A stretch of 64,000 nt of DNA from Ardenticatena sp. (GTDB lineage Bacteria > Chloroflexota > Anaerolineae > Ardenticatenales > Ardenticatenaceae), in contig WFOS01000004.1 of NCBI GenBank assembly GCA_015487975.1, positions 1-64,000 of the forward strand, in the 5' to 3' direction. Shown here one piece after another: positions 18,071 to 26,810 of the stretch. Within the stretch, counting starts at the first letter, position 1. Every line of letters begins with the position of its first letter. A program made the translations under genes and the position numbers. The notes below the pieces were generated by a model that made no database searches, was not told the origin of the DNA, and saw nothing but the letters and a program-made list of their open reading frames with translations.

Positions 18071-18164
18071 GGTGATGACCCAAAACGTGGTGGGGGATGG
18101 GAAGAGAGGAGACAGAGCGTGGAAAAAGCGAGCCAGAGACGCGCCAGACTCCGAAGAGGGCGTA
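18071..18164 (-). repeat. 94-bp dispersed repeat, copy B (inverted relative to copy A)
   Basis: The reverse complement of this segment matches 57-150 with 86 of 94 identical bases by hand alignment. It begins 15 bp upstream of the lacI promoter -35 box and leads into about 850 bp of degraded mobile-element sequence. Confidence 0.85.
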
Positions 18165-18230
18165 TTGTGGCGCACCGACCGGGCAGCCTGAGCCTGGTGG
18201 AGCCATCACCGCTTCCAGCCAGTTCCCCTG

Positions 18231-18279
18231 GAACGCCTGCTCACCGTTGGAAAACGCCGCCTTCAGCTCAGGAGGTGCG
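18231..18279 (+). repeat. Local direct repeat, copy 1 of 2
   Basis: This stretch matches 18561-18609 with about 41 of 49 bases identical. The copies diverge at the insertion of the palindrome at 18283-18317. Both lie in non-coding, transposase-associated debris. Confidence 0.65.
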
Positions 18280-18282
18280 CAG

Positions 18283-18317
18283 GAGGTACGACGCACCTGG
18301 CAGGTGCGTCGTACCTC
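18283..18317. repeat. Perfect 16-bp inverted repeat (hairpin)
   Basis: AGGTACGACGCACCT (18284-18298) is followed after three bases by its exact reverse complement (18302-18316), and one more outer base pair can form. There is no T tract, so a terminator role is unlikely. It appears to have arisen by local duplication, since the related sequence at 18605-18625 has only one half. Confidence 0.75.
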
Positions 18318-18560
18318 GAAGTAACGTCAAGCGTGCTTGCCTCTTGAGGTCAGGCGGGGTGCGTTTGTATCCCTTGCTGCGCTGGAGCCGTCGGTCTGGA
18401 AACAGACGGGTGGTTGGTGGCCGAGGTGCTGCGTTTCGGGTACCACACCCTCGCTGGGCCTATGCCGTGCTGGTATTGGCCGCTTCTCGCGCGTGAGGGC
18501 TCACGAGGGGGCCTTCGGTCACCGACACCCTGGGGGCAGGGCAGGGGCCGCTGGGCCTTG

Positions 18561-18609
18561 GAACGCGTGCTCACCGCTGGAGAACGCTGTCTTCAAATCA
18601 GGCGGTGCG
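18561..18609 (+). repeat. Local direct repeat, copy 2 of 2
   Basis: This is the second copy of the 49-bp repeat at 18231-18279. It ends about 50 bp before the transposase fragment. The sequence between the two copies (18320-18560) shows no recognisable gene. Confidence 0.65.
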
Positions 18610-18659
18610 TCGCACCTCGAAGGAGCACCTCCTGGAGGAAAGAAAGACTCCACTACACA

Positions 18660-19000
18660 AGGGGCAGCAGGTGGCGGTGCAGCCCAGATGGACGGGCAAG
18701 TCCATCGTGGCCTGGCTCGATGGGGCAGTGTGTGAGGCCTGTCCCTTGCGGGAACGATGTCCGACCCAACCCCGCCCTGCCGGGGCAGTGCGGACCTTGC
18801 GGTTCACCTGGCAAGACCTGCGGCGGGCGGCGGTGGAAGCGACAATCCGAAGCCTCAAGCCCCTCTTTGCCAGCGGCAACGCACCGGTGCGGGGCCAGTT
18901 CCGGGTGATGAGCATGGTCCTTAGGGTGGCAGCGGTGGTGAACATCCGTCGGCGCCACCGTGCCTTCGGGGTGGGGAATGGAGCCAAAGGACAATCCCAG
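18660..19000 (+). pseudogene. Transposase C-terminal fragment (IS1182/DDE_Tnp_1_6-like), copy 1
   Basis: An open frame encodes the C-terminal third of a DDE transposase: a cysteine cluster CEACPLRERCPTQ, then VEATIRSLKPLFASGNAPVRG and VVNIRRRHRAF. These features match the end of IS1182-type transposases, in which the cysteine cluster is followed by the final catalytic glutamate region. The catalytic N-terminal two thirds are absent. The same 341 bp recur without gaps at 63161-63501. The fragment ends 11 bp before the M16 gene stop, so the insertion abuts that gene's 3' end without visibly damaging it. Confidence 0.85.
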
Positions 19001-19010
19001 AGGGTATTCC

Positions 19011-20375
19011 TCAGCCGAACCAGGCACGCAGGCGTTCTTCCAGCGCCTGTGGCGCAATGTCTCGCTGAGTGTGAACAGGGCCCACCAATACAGCCACCAT
19101 GTTGGGAGGTGTAAAATATGTGTGCGCCACACGCTGAATATCCTCTGCACGCACGGCTGCCAACGCTTGCAACACATCCGTGGGCGATAACATCGGCGTC
19201 ACCCCCCGCAACAACTGCGTTGCATACCAGCCTGCCGCCCGCATCTCCGATTCCAGGCTCAGCAGCAATCGCCCCATTACGTACTCACGCGCAAATGTGA
19301 CCTCTTCCTCAGTTGGGCCATCAGTAGCAATCTGGCGCACCTCACAAGCAATGGCTTCGAGCGCACGCAACACATTGCTAACATCCACGCCGGCTTCGAT
19401 GGTCATCTCGCCAAAGTCGGTACCGAAAGAGACATACGAGCCGATATGGTACGCGAGCCCCAACGTTTCACGCACCTGCACGAACAAGCGCGATGCCATG
19501 CCATCCCCTAGCAACGCATTCAACAGGAGCAACGGGTACTGGTCCGGGTGACGTTCAGGCACAGTTCGCACACCCAATACCAGGTGTACTTGCTCTGTAG
19601 CGCGTGACACACAACGCACGTGCGGCCCTGGCGGTAATGGTTGTGCTGGCAACGGCGTCCGACCAGCACCGCCATGCCATGCAGCCGAAAACGTCTGTGC
19701 CCACGCGACTGCCTGCTCGTGTTCAATGCGCCCAGCAACTGCCAACATAGCATTCTGTGGACCATAGAACGTTTGCATGAATGCCAGCACATCCTCGCGT
19801 GTGAGTGCACGGACCGTTTCGGGCGTCCCGGCGATATCGCGTCCCAGCGGATGCCCGGGATGCAACAATGCCATCGTCGTCGTGCCAGCCACTTCGTCGG
19901 GCATATCCAGGCTGGCGTTGATTTCCTCGATAATGATGGCTTTTTCTTGCTCGATATCCTCGACGCGCAAGAGCGGATGCGTCACCATGTCAAATAGGGT
20001 TTCAAATAAACGCCCGGCATGCTGAAAGGGGACATGTCCCCAATAATTGGTCATCTCGCGCGTGGTGTGCGCATTCAACACCCCGCCCACACCTTCGATA
20101 GGCATCACCACGTCGCGTGGTGTGGGATGGCGTGTGGTGCCTTTGAATAAGAGGTGTTCGATCATGTGAGAAATACCAGCCTGCGCATCCTCTTCGTAGC
20201 GCGAACCGACAGCCAGCGATAAGACTGCCATCACCGAAAGCCGGTCGGGTAAGGGGACACTGACGACGTGCAGGCCATTCGGCAAACGCGAATGGCAGAT
20301 GGTGTAGCCGATATGTTCATCACGGTAGTAGGTGACAGTGTGAGAAGGCTCTGAGGGCAGCGGTATCGTCGGCAT
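19011..20375 (-). CDS. M16 metallopeptidase (complete active type)
   Basis: The 454-aa protein has the zinc motif HMIEH at residues 70-74, a following Glu-rich helix (EKAIIIEEINAS) for the third ligand, and also the Arg/Tyr substrate region (QVRETLGLAYHIGSY). It therefore has everything for a homodimeric M16 enzyme, in contrast to the split pair at 8.3-10.9 kb. The gene starts 3 nt after folP, in an operon with the UPF0173 metallo-hydrolase and folP. A transposase fragment lies right after its stop codon. No signal peptide is seen. Confidence 0.92.
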   Translation of the reverse strand: MPTIPLPSEPSHTVTYYRDEHIGYTICHSRLPNGLHVVSVPLPDRLSVMAVLSLAVGSRYEEDAQAGISHMIEHLLFKGTTRHPTPRDVVMPIEGVGGVLNAHTTREMTNYWGHVPFQHAGRLFETLFDMVTHPLLRVEDIEQEKAIIIEEINASLDMPDEVAGTTTMALLHPGHPLGRDIAGTPETVRALTREDVLAFMQTFYGPQNAMLAVAGRIEHEQAVAWAQTFSAAWHGGAGRTPLPAQPLPPGPHVRCVSRATEQVHLVLGVRTVPERHPDQYPLLLLNALLGDGMASRLFVQVRETLGLAYHIGSYVSFGTDFGEMTIEAGVDVSNVLRALEAIACEVRQIATDGPTEEEVTFAREYVMGRLLLSLESEMRAAGWYATQLLRGVTPMLSPTDVLQALAAVRAEDIQRVAHTYFTPPNMVAVLVGPVHTQRDIAPQALEERLRAWFG

Positions 20376-20378
20376 TGA

Positions 20379-21590
20379 TCATTCCCTCCTACGTCGTACA
20401 AGTGCGTCAGTCATGCGGGCCACACGAACCATCGGCAACACATCGTGCACACGTACAATGTCGGCGCCGCGAGCGATGCCAATAGCCACCGTGGCAGCTG
20501 TGCCTTCGACACGCTCGTCGGGCGGGAGATCGAGTGTGTAGCCGATGAAGCTTTTGCGCGATGTTCCCAGCAAAAGAGGGCATCCCAACACCCGAAACAC
20601 ATCCAGGCGATCGACCAGTTCCAGATTTTGCTCTACCGTCTTGCCAAACCCGACACCGGGATCGATGATGATATGCGTTTCAGGGATACCAGCCGCCAGG
20701 GCGATTTCGATACTGGCTTCGAGTTCGTCCAGAATGTCGTTGAGCAGATGCGTGTATTCGATTCCTTCGTACCGAGCGCCCAACCGAGCTTCCTGCACGG
20801 CATTCTTGGGGCGACTGCGATTGTGCATGAGCACCACCGGCACACCATAGTCGGCGACAACACGCGCCATGTCGGGGTCCATGCGCAGACCCCATACGTC
20901 ATTCACCATGTGCGCGCCAGCTTCGAGGGCGGCCGCGGCCACACGCGCTTTGTAGGTATCCACCGAGATCGCCACATCGACCTCTTGCGCAATCGCCTTT
21001 ACGGCGGGCACGACCCGCGCCAACTCCGTCTCTTCATCCACAGGCTGGGCACCAGGGCGTGTACTTTCACCACCTACATCGAGGATATCCGCCCCCCACT
21101 TGACAAAGAGGCGTGCTCGCTCGACGGCGGCCTGCACCCAGTCATCCGTTTGCAGCAACCCATCGCCGCTGAAACTGTCAGGCGTAGCGTTCAAAATGCC
21201 CATCACATAGGTACGTGTGCCCCACTCACAGAGCAGCGGGCCAATCCGCAACGGGGGCGGTGGGGTCGTCAAGCGATGATGCACATGGCGCACAGCCTCT
21301 GCCAGCGCACGAAGGCCGTGCGCCATGGCAAGGTCTGCCAATGCCAGCATCCCGGCTTGCGTTGCCAACAGGAGCGCAGCACCCGCACTTGCTGCTTCAG
21401 GCATTAGCACCTGCACGCCCGCGACGTGCGCCTGGCGCAACAATGCCACTTCTTCCGGGGTAAGCCCTGACACCCAAAAGGCCTCGCACGCGGCGTCGGC
21501 GGCCACATCGTCGGGAGCAGTCCACCCCAGCGCGGACAATTCGCGCATCAGGTCTTCTTTGGTATGTGCGGTCAATGGTCGGATACGCAT
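20379..21590 (-). CDS. folP: Dihydropteroate synthase with N-terminal extension
   Basis: The C-terminal about 280 residues are a standard DHPS TIM barrel that joins p-aminobenzoate to dihydropterin pyrophosphate in folate synthesis. Motifs are in order: MGILNATPDSFSGDG (about 129-143), GGESTRPGA, VNDVWGLR, DPGVGFGKT and LGTSRKSF. The protein has 403 aa; normal DHPS has about 270-290. The additional N-terminal 115 residues (Ala/Leu-rich, with GVQVLMPEAASAGAALLLAT) are not a HPPK or DHNA domain and are not recognised. The gene sits between a metallo-hydrolase gene (6-nt gap) and an M16 protease gene (3-nt gap). Confidence 0.94.
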   Translation of the reverse strand: MRIRPLTAHTKEDLMRELSALGWTAPDDVAADAACEAFWVSGLTPEEVALLRQAHVAGVQVLMPEAASAGAALLLATQAGMLALADLAMAHGLRALAEAVRHVHHRLTTPPPPLRIGPLLCEWGTRTYVMGILNATPDSFSGDGLLQTDDWVQAAVERARLFVKWGADILDVGGESTRPGAQPVDEETELARVVPAVKAIAQEVDVAISVDTYKARVAAAALEAGAHMVNDVWGLRMDPDMARVVADYGVPVVLMHNRSRPKNAVQEARLGARYEGIEYTHLLNDILDELEASIEIALAAGIPETHIIIDPGVGFGKTVEQNLELVDRLDVFRVLGCPLLLGTSRKSFIGYTLDLPPDERVEGTAATVAIGIARGADIVRVHDVLPMVRVARMTDALVRRRRE

Positions 21591-21596
21591 CGTGCT

Positions 21597-22241
21597 CTAC
21601 TTGTAAGAAAGTAAAACAATTTGGGTTTCGTCGGGCAATTGCGTGCGTGAACGGATTTTCAACTCATCTTCGACGGATACATCTTTGACTTTGACCCCCA
21701 TCACCTTCAAAAACTGCTCCACGGGGAGCAAACCACCATCGTACACATCCGTTTTGTAGTGCATGGGAATCACAATACGCGGCTCGATCAGGCTGATGGT
21801 CTCCGCCGCCATGGCAGGCGTCAGCGCGCCACCACCGCCCACCGGTATCAGCAGCACATCCACTTCGCTCAGGTCTTCCACCTGTGACTGCGAGGGCACG
21901 TGCCCCAAATCGCCCAGATGGCACACATTCAACTCGTCGAAACGAATCATGTACACCGTGTTGGAGCCACGCTCAGCACCTTTTTGCGTATCATGGTACG
22001 TGCGAATACCTGTTACGAAAATACCTGCCACTTCATACTCGCCCGGGCCCGTGATGAAAAAAGGCGCTCCCTGAAACCCAGTGCGGGCGCTATGGTGAGG
22101 ATGGTCGTGGCTGATCGTCACGATATCGGCACGTGTTCGCGGACGATTGTACCCCAGCGAACGGGGAAACGGATCGGTCACCACCACCGCGTTTTTTCGA
22201 CGAATCCGAAAGCAGGCATGACCATACCATTTGATATCCAT
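21597..22241 (-). CDS. Metallo-beta-lactamase-fold hydrolase, UPF0173-like
   Basis: The 214-aa protein starts MDIKWYGHACFRI and has SHDHPHH as the HxHxDH-type metal motif (here His-Asp-His-Pro-His-His), CHLGDLGH and PMHYKTD segments, all characteristic of the UPF0173/UlaG-like branch. It probably is a zinc- or manganese-dependent hydrolase with unknown substrate. The first metal motif reads HDHPHH rather than HxHxDH, so the exact metal set may differ. The start is the ATG with GGAG 9 nt upstream. It heads the folP operon. Confidence 0.85.
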   Translation of the reverse strand: MDIKWYGHACFRIRRKNAVVVTDPFPRSLGYNRPRTRADIVTISHDHPHHSARTGFQGAPFFITGPGEYEVAGIFVTGIRTYHDTQKGAERGSNTVYMIRFDELNVCHLGDLGHVPSQSQVEDLSEVDVLLIPVGGGGALTPAMAAETISLIEPRIVIPMHYKTDVYDGGLLPVEQFLKVMGVKVKDVSVEDELKIRSRTQLPDETQIVLLSYK

Positions 22242-22345
22242 GTGTATTGAACTCCTTTTCACAGTGTCATTCACATCCACAAGAGCGTGCCGGGCAGGCA
22301 AAGAAACGCGCGCACCCCTGCATTATACTGTGGTTGAAAACGCAT

Positions 22346-23809
22346 TCAAGCCTGTGGACGCATCCCATATTGCCAGACACCCGCTTCGCCTGGCGCCAGC
22401 CACAACTCGGGCAATACCCTATTTTGCACTGTGACGTGCGCTCCACCATTCCAGATATCCACAAAAAGCGCCCCATCGTCCGCCAGGTCGCCAATCGGCA
22501 CATCGCAGCGCACCGTTTGCGTACCACGATTGACGGCCAGCACCAGCACCTCATGTCCGGTGAATCGTGCATACACCACAACATCACCTTGGGCGTAGAG
22601 CGTGCGATAAGCACCATGCCGCAACACACCATGCACATGGCGCAGGCGGATACACCGCTTGGTCCAAGCCAAAACGTCTGTATCCCACGCTTCACGCTGC
22701 AACCAGGGAAATCCACGTCGGTTGTCGGGATCTTTGCCGCCTTCCATGCCAATTTCGTCGCCGTAGTAGAGGCAAGGCGCACCAGGGTAGGTCATTTGAT
22801 AGAAAAGCGCCAGTTTCAGGCGCGTGGTATTTCCCCGCGCCAGCGTGCGAATGCGCGGCGTATCGTGGCTGCCGAGCACGTTCAGCATGGCATATGTTGC
22901 CTCGCGCGGGTAGCGTGCCAGCAATGTTTCGATCGCCTGGGCAAACGCTTCGGCATCCAGCGGGTGAAGAGGCGCATAGCCTACACCATCCACCAACGCT
23001 GGGTCGAGTTTGTCGCCGATGAAGAACCCTAGCACCGCCTTGGTGAAAAGATAATTCATCACAGCATCGAAGCGATTGTCGAGCCAGGGAGTGGCATCGT
23101 CCCAAATCTCGCCCACGAGATAGGCGTTGGGGTTTGCCCGTTTGACACGGTCGCGGAACGTTTCCCAAAAGCCGGGCGTGGTAATCTCGTTGGGAACATC
23201 CAGCCGCCAGCCATCGATCCCCTGCTCAATCCAGTATTCACCCACACGCCAGAGGAATTCGCGCACATCGGGGGTGTCGGTGTTGAATTTCGGCAACGCC
23301 CGCATGCCCCACCACGCGGCATAATTGGGCGGGTGTTGCTCATCGTACGCGTGCAGTGGGAACCCATACACGTGAAACCAGGCCAGATAGGGCGACGATG
23401 CCCCGTTTTCCAAAATGTGGTTGAACTGGAAAAACCCGCGGCCGGCGTGGTTGAAGACACCATCCAGCACAATGCGAATACTGCGGCGGTGGGCTTCATC
23501 GAGCAAGGCACGAAACGCTTCATCCCCCCCCAGCAAGGGGTCAACACGGTAGTAATCGTGGGTGTGGTATCGGTGGTTGGCTGCCGATTGAAAGATCGGG
23601 TTGAAATAGATGGCGGTAATCCCCAAATCTTGCAGATAGTCAAGACGTTCGAGCACCCCCCACAAATCCCCTCCCTTGAACCCCGTAAACGTTGGGGGCG
23701 CATCCCATGGTTCAAAACGCGGGTTGGATGGACTGGTCACCCCACGTGCAAAACGGTCGGGGAAAATCTGGTAGAAGACAGCATCATGCACCCAGGTTGG
23801 GGTTTGCAT
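22346..23809 (-). CDS. GH13 alpha-glucosidase (cyclomaltodextrinase/neopullulanase-like)
   Basis: The 487-aa enzyme begins with VHDAVFYQIFPDRFARG, the usual GH13 first strand. Catalytic residues are Asp204 (GWRLDVPNE), Glu234 (LVGEIWDD) and Asp316 (GSHDTPRI). There is no signal peptide, so it should act on maltodextrins taken up into the cytosol; the sugar importer at 13-17 kb would supply such substrates. The extra N-terminal starch-binding domain of classic neopullulanases is absent, so the substrate class is approximate. The start is the ATG with GGAGG 6 nt upstream. Confidence 0.92.
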   Translation of the reverse strand: MQTPTWVHDAVFYQIFPDRFARGVTSPSNPRFEPWDAPPTFTGFKGGDLWGVLERLDYLQDLGITAIYFNPIFQSAANHRYHTHDYYRVDPLLGGDEAFRALLDEAHRRSIRIVLDGVFNHAGRGFFQFNHILENGASSPYLAWFHVYGFPLHAYDEQHPPNYAAWWGMRALPKFNTDTPDVREFLWRVGEYWIEQGIDGWRLDVPNEITTPGFWETFRDRVKRANPNAYLVGEIWDDATPWLDNRFDAVMNYLFTKAVLGFFIGDKLDPALVDGVGYAPLHPLDAEAFAQAIETLLARYPREATYAMLNVLGSHDTPRIRTLARGNTTRLKLALFYQMTYPGAPCLYYGDEIGMEGGKDPDNRRGFPWLQREAWDTDVLAWTKRCIRLRHVHGVLRHGAYRTLYAQGDVVVYARFTGHEVLVLAVNRGTQTVRCDVPIGDLADDGALFVDIWNGGAHVTVQNRVLPELWLAPGEAGVWQYGMRPQA

Positions 23810-23927
23810 GCACACCTCCACAATGGTCAGATTGAAATGAAAGCGCAACCATGGTACGCGGAAACCACGGCAAGGCAAAGCGTGGCATCGTTCCCATTTG
23901 TGCTATTGTTCACAGAGAGAGGGTGGC

Positions 23928-23957
23928 TTGACGCTTTGGCAAAATTGAGTGTACTAA
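23928..23957 (+). promoter_or_regulatory. Possible promoter of OYE-type reductase gene
   Basis: TTGACG (23928-23933) and TACTAA (23952-23957) are 18 nt apart, 33 nt before the start codon. The -10 match is weak. Confidence 0.4.
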
Positions 23958-23990
23958 GCCCGCGATCAGACAGCAGAAGGAGCCTGGCAC

Positions 23991-25046
23991 ATGTCCGTGC
24001 ACCTGTTTACGCCATACACCCTACGCGGCCTGACCATTCGCAACCGCATCGTCATGTCGCCAATGTGCATGTACTCAGCGGGTCCCGATGGGCAGGCCAC
24101 GGCATGGCATTTGGTGCATTTGGGGGCACGTGCCATCGGCGGGTGTGGGCTGCTCATCACCGAGGCCACGGCTGTCGAGCCACGCGGACGCATCAGCGAG
24201 CAAGACCTGGGTTTGTGGGATGACGCGCAGGTGGCGCCGCTGGCACGCATTGTCGCCTTTTGCCACGAACATGGCGCAGCGGTTGGCGTGCAACTGGCGC
24301 ACGCCGGGCGCAAAGCCTTTTCGCGTGCACGAGGGTTTGGTCCGCACCCCATCGTCGCGCCCAGCGCCATTCCATTCGCTGAAAAGTGGGCGACTCCGCA
24401 CGCGCTTTCGATAGACGAGATCGAAGCCATCATTTCGGCATGGCAAGCCGCAGCACGACGGGCATGGCAAGCAGGATTCGATGTGGTGGAAATTCACAGC
24501 GCCCATGGCTACCTGCTGCACGAATTCCTTTCCCCACTGAGCAACCACCGCACAGACGAATATGGCGGTGATTTGTGGGGGCGTGCTCGCCTGCTCTTCC
24601 GCATCGTGGACGCCGTGCGAGCCGTTTGGCCGGAAGAAAAGCCGCTCTTTGTGCGCATTTCCGCCACCGACTGGGTCGAAGGTGGTCTGCAAGTGGAAGA
24701 TTTCGTCCAACTCGCGCCTCGACTGCACCAACATGGCGTGGATGTCATCGACTGCTCGTCTGGGGGGATTCTCCCCACACCACCTCCACCCGACGTTGTG
24801 GGAGCGGGCTACCAGACGCCCTTTGCCGCGCGTATCCGCGCGGCCACAGGCGTTCCTACCATGGCCGTGGGGGTGATTACTAGCCCGGAGCAGGCCGACC
24901 ACATTGTGCGCACTGGGCAAGCCGACCTGGTAGCACTCGGGCGCGAACTGCTGCGCGACCCACAATGGCCATTGCGAGCGGCACACACATTGGGCTACGA
25001 CGTGGATTGGCCACGCCAATACGAGCGTGCCAAACCACTTCGCTGA
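23991..25046 (+). CDS. Old yellow enzyme family NADH:flavin oxidoreductase (YqjM/NamA-like)
   Basis: The 351-aa FMN enzyme has the YqjM-class signature: Cys26 in [15 protein letters not shown], the His pair in [14 protein letters not shown] and NHRTDEYGG. Such enzymes reduce the C=C bond of alpha,beta-unsaturated carbonyls with NAD(P)H and are linked to detoxification and redox stress. The physiological substrate is not known. The gene is transcribed alone or with ndk, which starts 53 nt later. Confidence 0.92.
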   Translation: MSVHLFTPYTLRGLTIRNRIVMSPMCMYSAGPDGQATAWHLVHLGARAIGGCGLLITEATAVEPRGRISEQDLGLWDDAQVAPLARIVAFCHEHGAAVGVQLAHAGRKAFSRARGFGPHPIVAPSAIPFAEKWATPHALSIDEIEAIISAWQAAARRAWQAGFDVVEIHSAHGYLLHEFLSPLSNHRTDEYGGDLWGRARLLFRIVDAVRAVWPEEKPLFVRISATDWVEGGLQVEDFVQLAPRLHQHGVDVIDCSSGGILPTPPPPDVVGAGYQTPFAARIRAATGVPTMAVGVITSPEQADHIVRTGQADLVALGRELLRDPQWPLRAAHTLGYDVDWPRQYERAKPLR

Positions 25047-25099
25047 GCATTCAAATTCATCGAGATGCCATACAGGCAGAGAGAAGGAGGAACAGACCC

Positions 25100-25549
25100 A
25101 TGGAACGCACACTTGTGATTGTCAAGCCGGACGGCGTGCAACGCGGCCTGACCGGCGAAGTCATCAGCCGCTTGGAACGACGCGGCCTGAAGGTCGTGGC
25201 GCTGAAAATGATGAATGTGAGCCGCGAACTGGCTGAACAGCATTACGCAGTGCACAAAGGCAAGCCATTCTATGACGGGTTGATTGAGTACATCACATCC
25301 AGCCCGGTGGTGGTGATGATTGTCGAAGGCAAGAATGCCATCAAGGCTGTGCGCAACACAGTGGGCGCCACCAACCCCGTGGATGCCGCACCTGGCACCA
25401 TTCGTGGCGACTTCGCCATGGACATTGGTCGTAACATCGTGCACGCTTCGGACAGCCCAGAAACCGCGGCCTTCGAAACATCGCTCTGGTTCAGCGAAGA
25501 TGAAATGTGCGCCTACACGCGCAACACCGACGCTTGGATTTACGAATAA
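25100..25549 (+). CDS. ndk: Nucleoside diphosphate kinase
   Basis: Ndk transfers the gamma-phosphate of NTPs to NDPs through a phosphohistidine. The 149-aa size, the start [16 protein letters not shown], the ATNP and RGDFA motifs, and the catalytic His115 in NIVHASDS are all typical. The ATG at 25100 has GAAGGAGG 10-11 nt upstream. A strong terminator follows. Confidence 0.97.
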   Translation: MERTLVIVKPDGVQRGLTGEVISRLERRGLKVVALKMMNVSRELAEQHYAVHKGKPFYDGLIEYITSSPVVVMIVEGKNAIKAVRNTVGATNPVDAAPGTIRGDFAMDIGRNIVHASDSPETAAFETSLWFSEDEMCAYTRNTDAWIYE

Positions 25550-25565
25550 ACTACGCAGCACAAAA

Positions 25566-25592
25566 AAACGCCCCTCGTCATGAGGGGCGTTT
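25566..25592. terminator. Bidirectional terminator between ndk and rsfS
   Basis: The 11-bp stem AAACGCCCCTC / GAGGGGCGTTT with a 5-nt loop and flanking A tract separates two convergent genes. Confidence 0.9.
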
Positions 25593-25607
25593 GGCATCAT
25601 GTCTGCT

Positions 25608-25985
25608 CTACTGAATACGGAGCACAACGGGGGCGTTCTCATAGAGTGCTTCCAGCTGGTAGTACGCACGCTGCTCCGGTGAAAACAGATGAATCACCAC
25701 ATCCACATAGTCGAGCAAAATCCAGCCCGTTTCTGCTTCACCCTCGCGATGGAATGGCTTGGCGCCTAAATCTTCACGCAAACGATCCTCGATAGCCTTG
25801 GAAAGCGCACGCAACTGTCGGTCGCTTTCCCCCGTGGCAATCACAAAGTAATCGGTAATTGGCGATTGCCCACGCACATCGATGAGCACAATGTTGCTGC
25901 CCTTGCGATCTTCGGCGGCATCGACTGCCGTGCGGGCAATCGCGGCAGCATCGGGAGCCACATGTTGTTGTTTCACGTCTGTCAT
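25608..25985 (-). CDS. rsfS: Ribosomal silencing factor RsfS (Iojap)
   Basis: RsfS binds uL14 on the 50S subunit and blocks subunit joining during starvation. The 125-aa protein has the family core VLIDVRGQSPITDYFVIATG and, near the end, WILLDYVDVVIHLFSPEQR. The ATG at 25985 was chosen because the codons before it in the same frame have no ribosome binding site. A promoter lies at 26030-26058. Unlike in many genomes, nadD is not adjacent. Confidence 0.95.
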   Translation of the reverse strand: MTDVKQQHVAPDAAAIARTAVDAAEDRKGSNIVLIDVRGQSPITDYFVIATGESDRQLRALSKAIEDRLREDLGAKPFHREGEAETGWILLDYVDVVIHLFSPEQRAYYQLEALYENAPVVLRIQ

Positions 25986-26029
25986 CGCACCTCGCTTCGA
26001 TTCTCGATCGTGTTTGGAATGTCTGCCCC

Positions 26030-26058
26030 ATTGTAGCACAATCGAGCCTGTTTTTCAA
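26030..26058 (-). promoter_or_regulatory. rsfS promoter
   Basis: On the minus strand TTGAAA (26058-26053) and TACAAT (26035-26030) are 17 nt apart. Confidence 0.65.
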
Positions 26059-26091
26059 CGCCTTCGCCCCCCCAAACGACGCAAACCCCAA

Positions 26092-26119
26092 TTGGTTTTT
26101 CCCAATGCCAGACTACAAT
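26092..26119 (+). promoter_or_regulatory. Promoter of Lon-substrate-domain gene
   Basis: TTGGTT (26092-26097) and TACAAT (26114-26119) are 16 nt apart and lead into a gene with a good AAGGAG site. Confidence 0.55.
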
Positions 26120-26153
26120 GAGGATATGAAGAGAGAGAAAAAGGAGTTCTTCC

Positions 26154-26804
26154 ATGCCACAACTACGCCTGTTCCCGCTGCATCTTGTTCTTTTTCCGGG
26201 AATGCCGCTGGGATTGCACATCTTCGAAGAGCGTTACAAACAGATGATGAACGAATGCCTGCGCAATGGTGAACCGTTTGGCGTAGTCGCCATTCGACAT
26301 GGGAGTGAAGTCGGCGATCCCTTGCCCGACATTTTCGAAGTGGGAACCGCAGCGCACATCTTGCAGGTCGAACCGCTGGACGAAGGACGCATGAACATTG
26401 TCGGCGTGGGACAAGCCCGTTTCCGCATTCAGCACATCCATACCGACCGCCCCTACTTGTATGCGGACGTCGAATATCTACACCTACGCAACCAACGCGA
26501 CCCCTCTTTGCCGAGACTGATGAACCGCGTGGGTCTTCTGGTGCATCGCTATCTCGAAGTATTGCGCCAGGCCGATTTGGTGAAAGGGGGTGGGCACGAT
26601 TTGCCCGGCGAGCCGCAATCGCTGGCGTATCTGGCAGCGTACGTGCTCCAAATACCTGAGGAACAAAAACAAGTCCTCGTCGAGGAGAATTCGCTGCCAG
26701 TGCTCTTGCACCACCTGGCAGAATTGTATCGCCGCGAACTGCCACTTGCGCGGGCGTTGCTTTCCCCACCGTCCAATGAACCGATGCCCTTTTCAGACAA
26801 CTGA
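26154..26804 (+). CDS. Stand-alone Lon substrate-binding (LAN) domain protein
   Basis: The 216-aa protein matches the N-terminal domain of Lon protease only: LRLFPLHLVLFPGMPLGLHIFEERYKQM at the start (read here in parts), GTAAHILQVE and GQARFRI in the middle. There is no ATPase or peptidase domain. Such single-domain proteins are widespread, and their role is not settled; they may bind unfolded protein. It has its own promoter and is probably monocistronic. Confidence 0.88.
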   Translation: MPQLRLFPLHLVLFPGMPLGLHIFEERYKQMMNECLRNGEPFGVVAIRHGSEVGDPLPDIFEVGTAAHILQVEPLDEGRMNIVGVGQARFRIQHIHTDRPYLYADVEYLHLRNQRDPSLPRLMNRVGLLVHRYLEVLRQADLVKGGGHDLPGEPQSLAYLAAYVLQIPEEQKQVLVEENSLPVLLHHLAELYRRELPLARALLSPPSNEPMPFSDN

Positions 26805-26810
26805 CGCCAT

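Noticed and set aside
18337-18735. 132-codon frame in the repeat region near 18.5 kb
   Set aside because: It runs through the direct repeat and into the transposase fragment in the wrong frame; low-complexity Arg/Gly composition.
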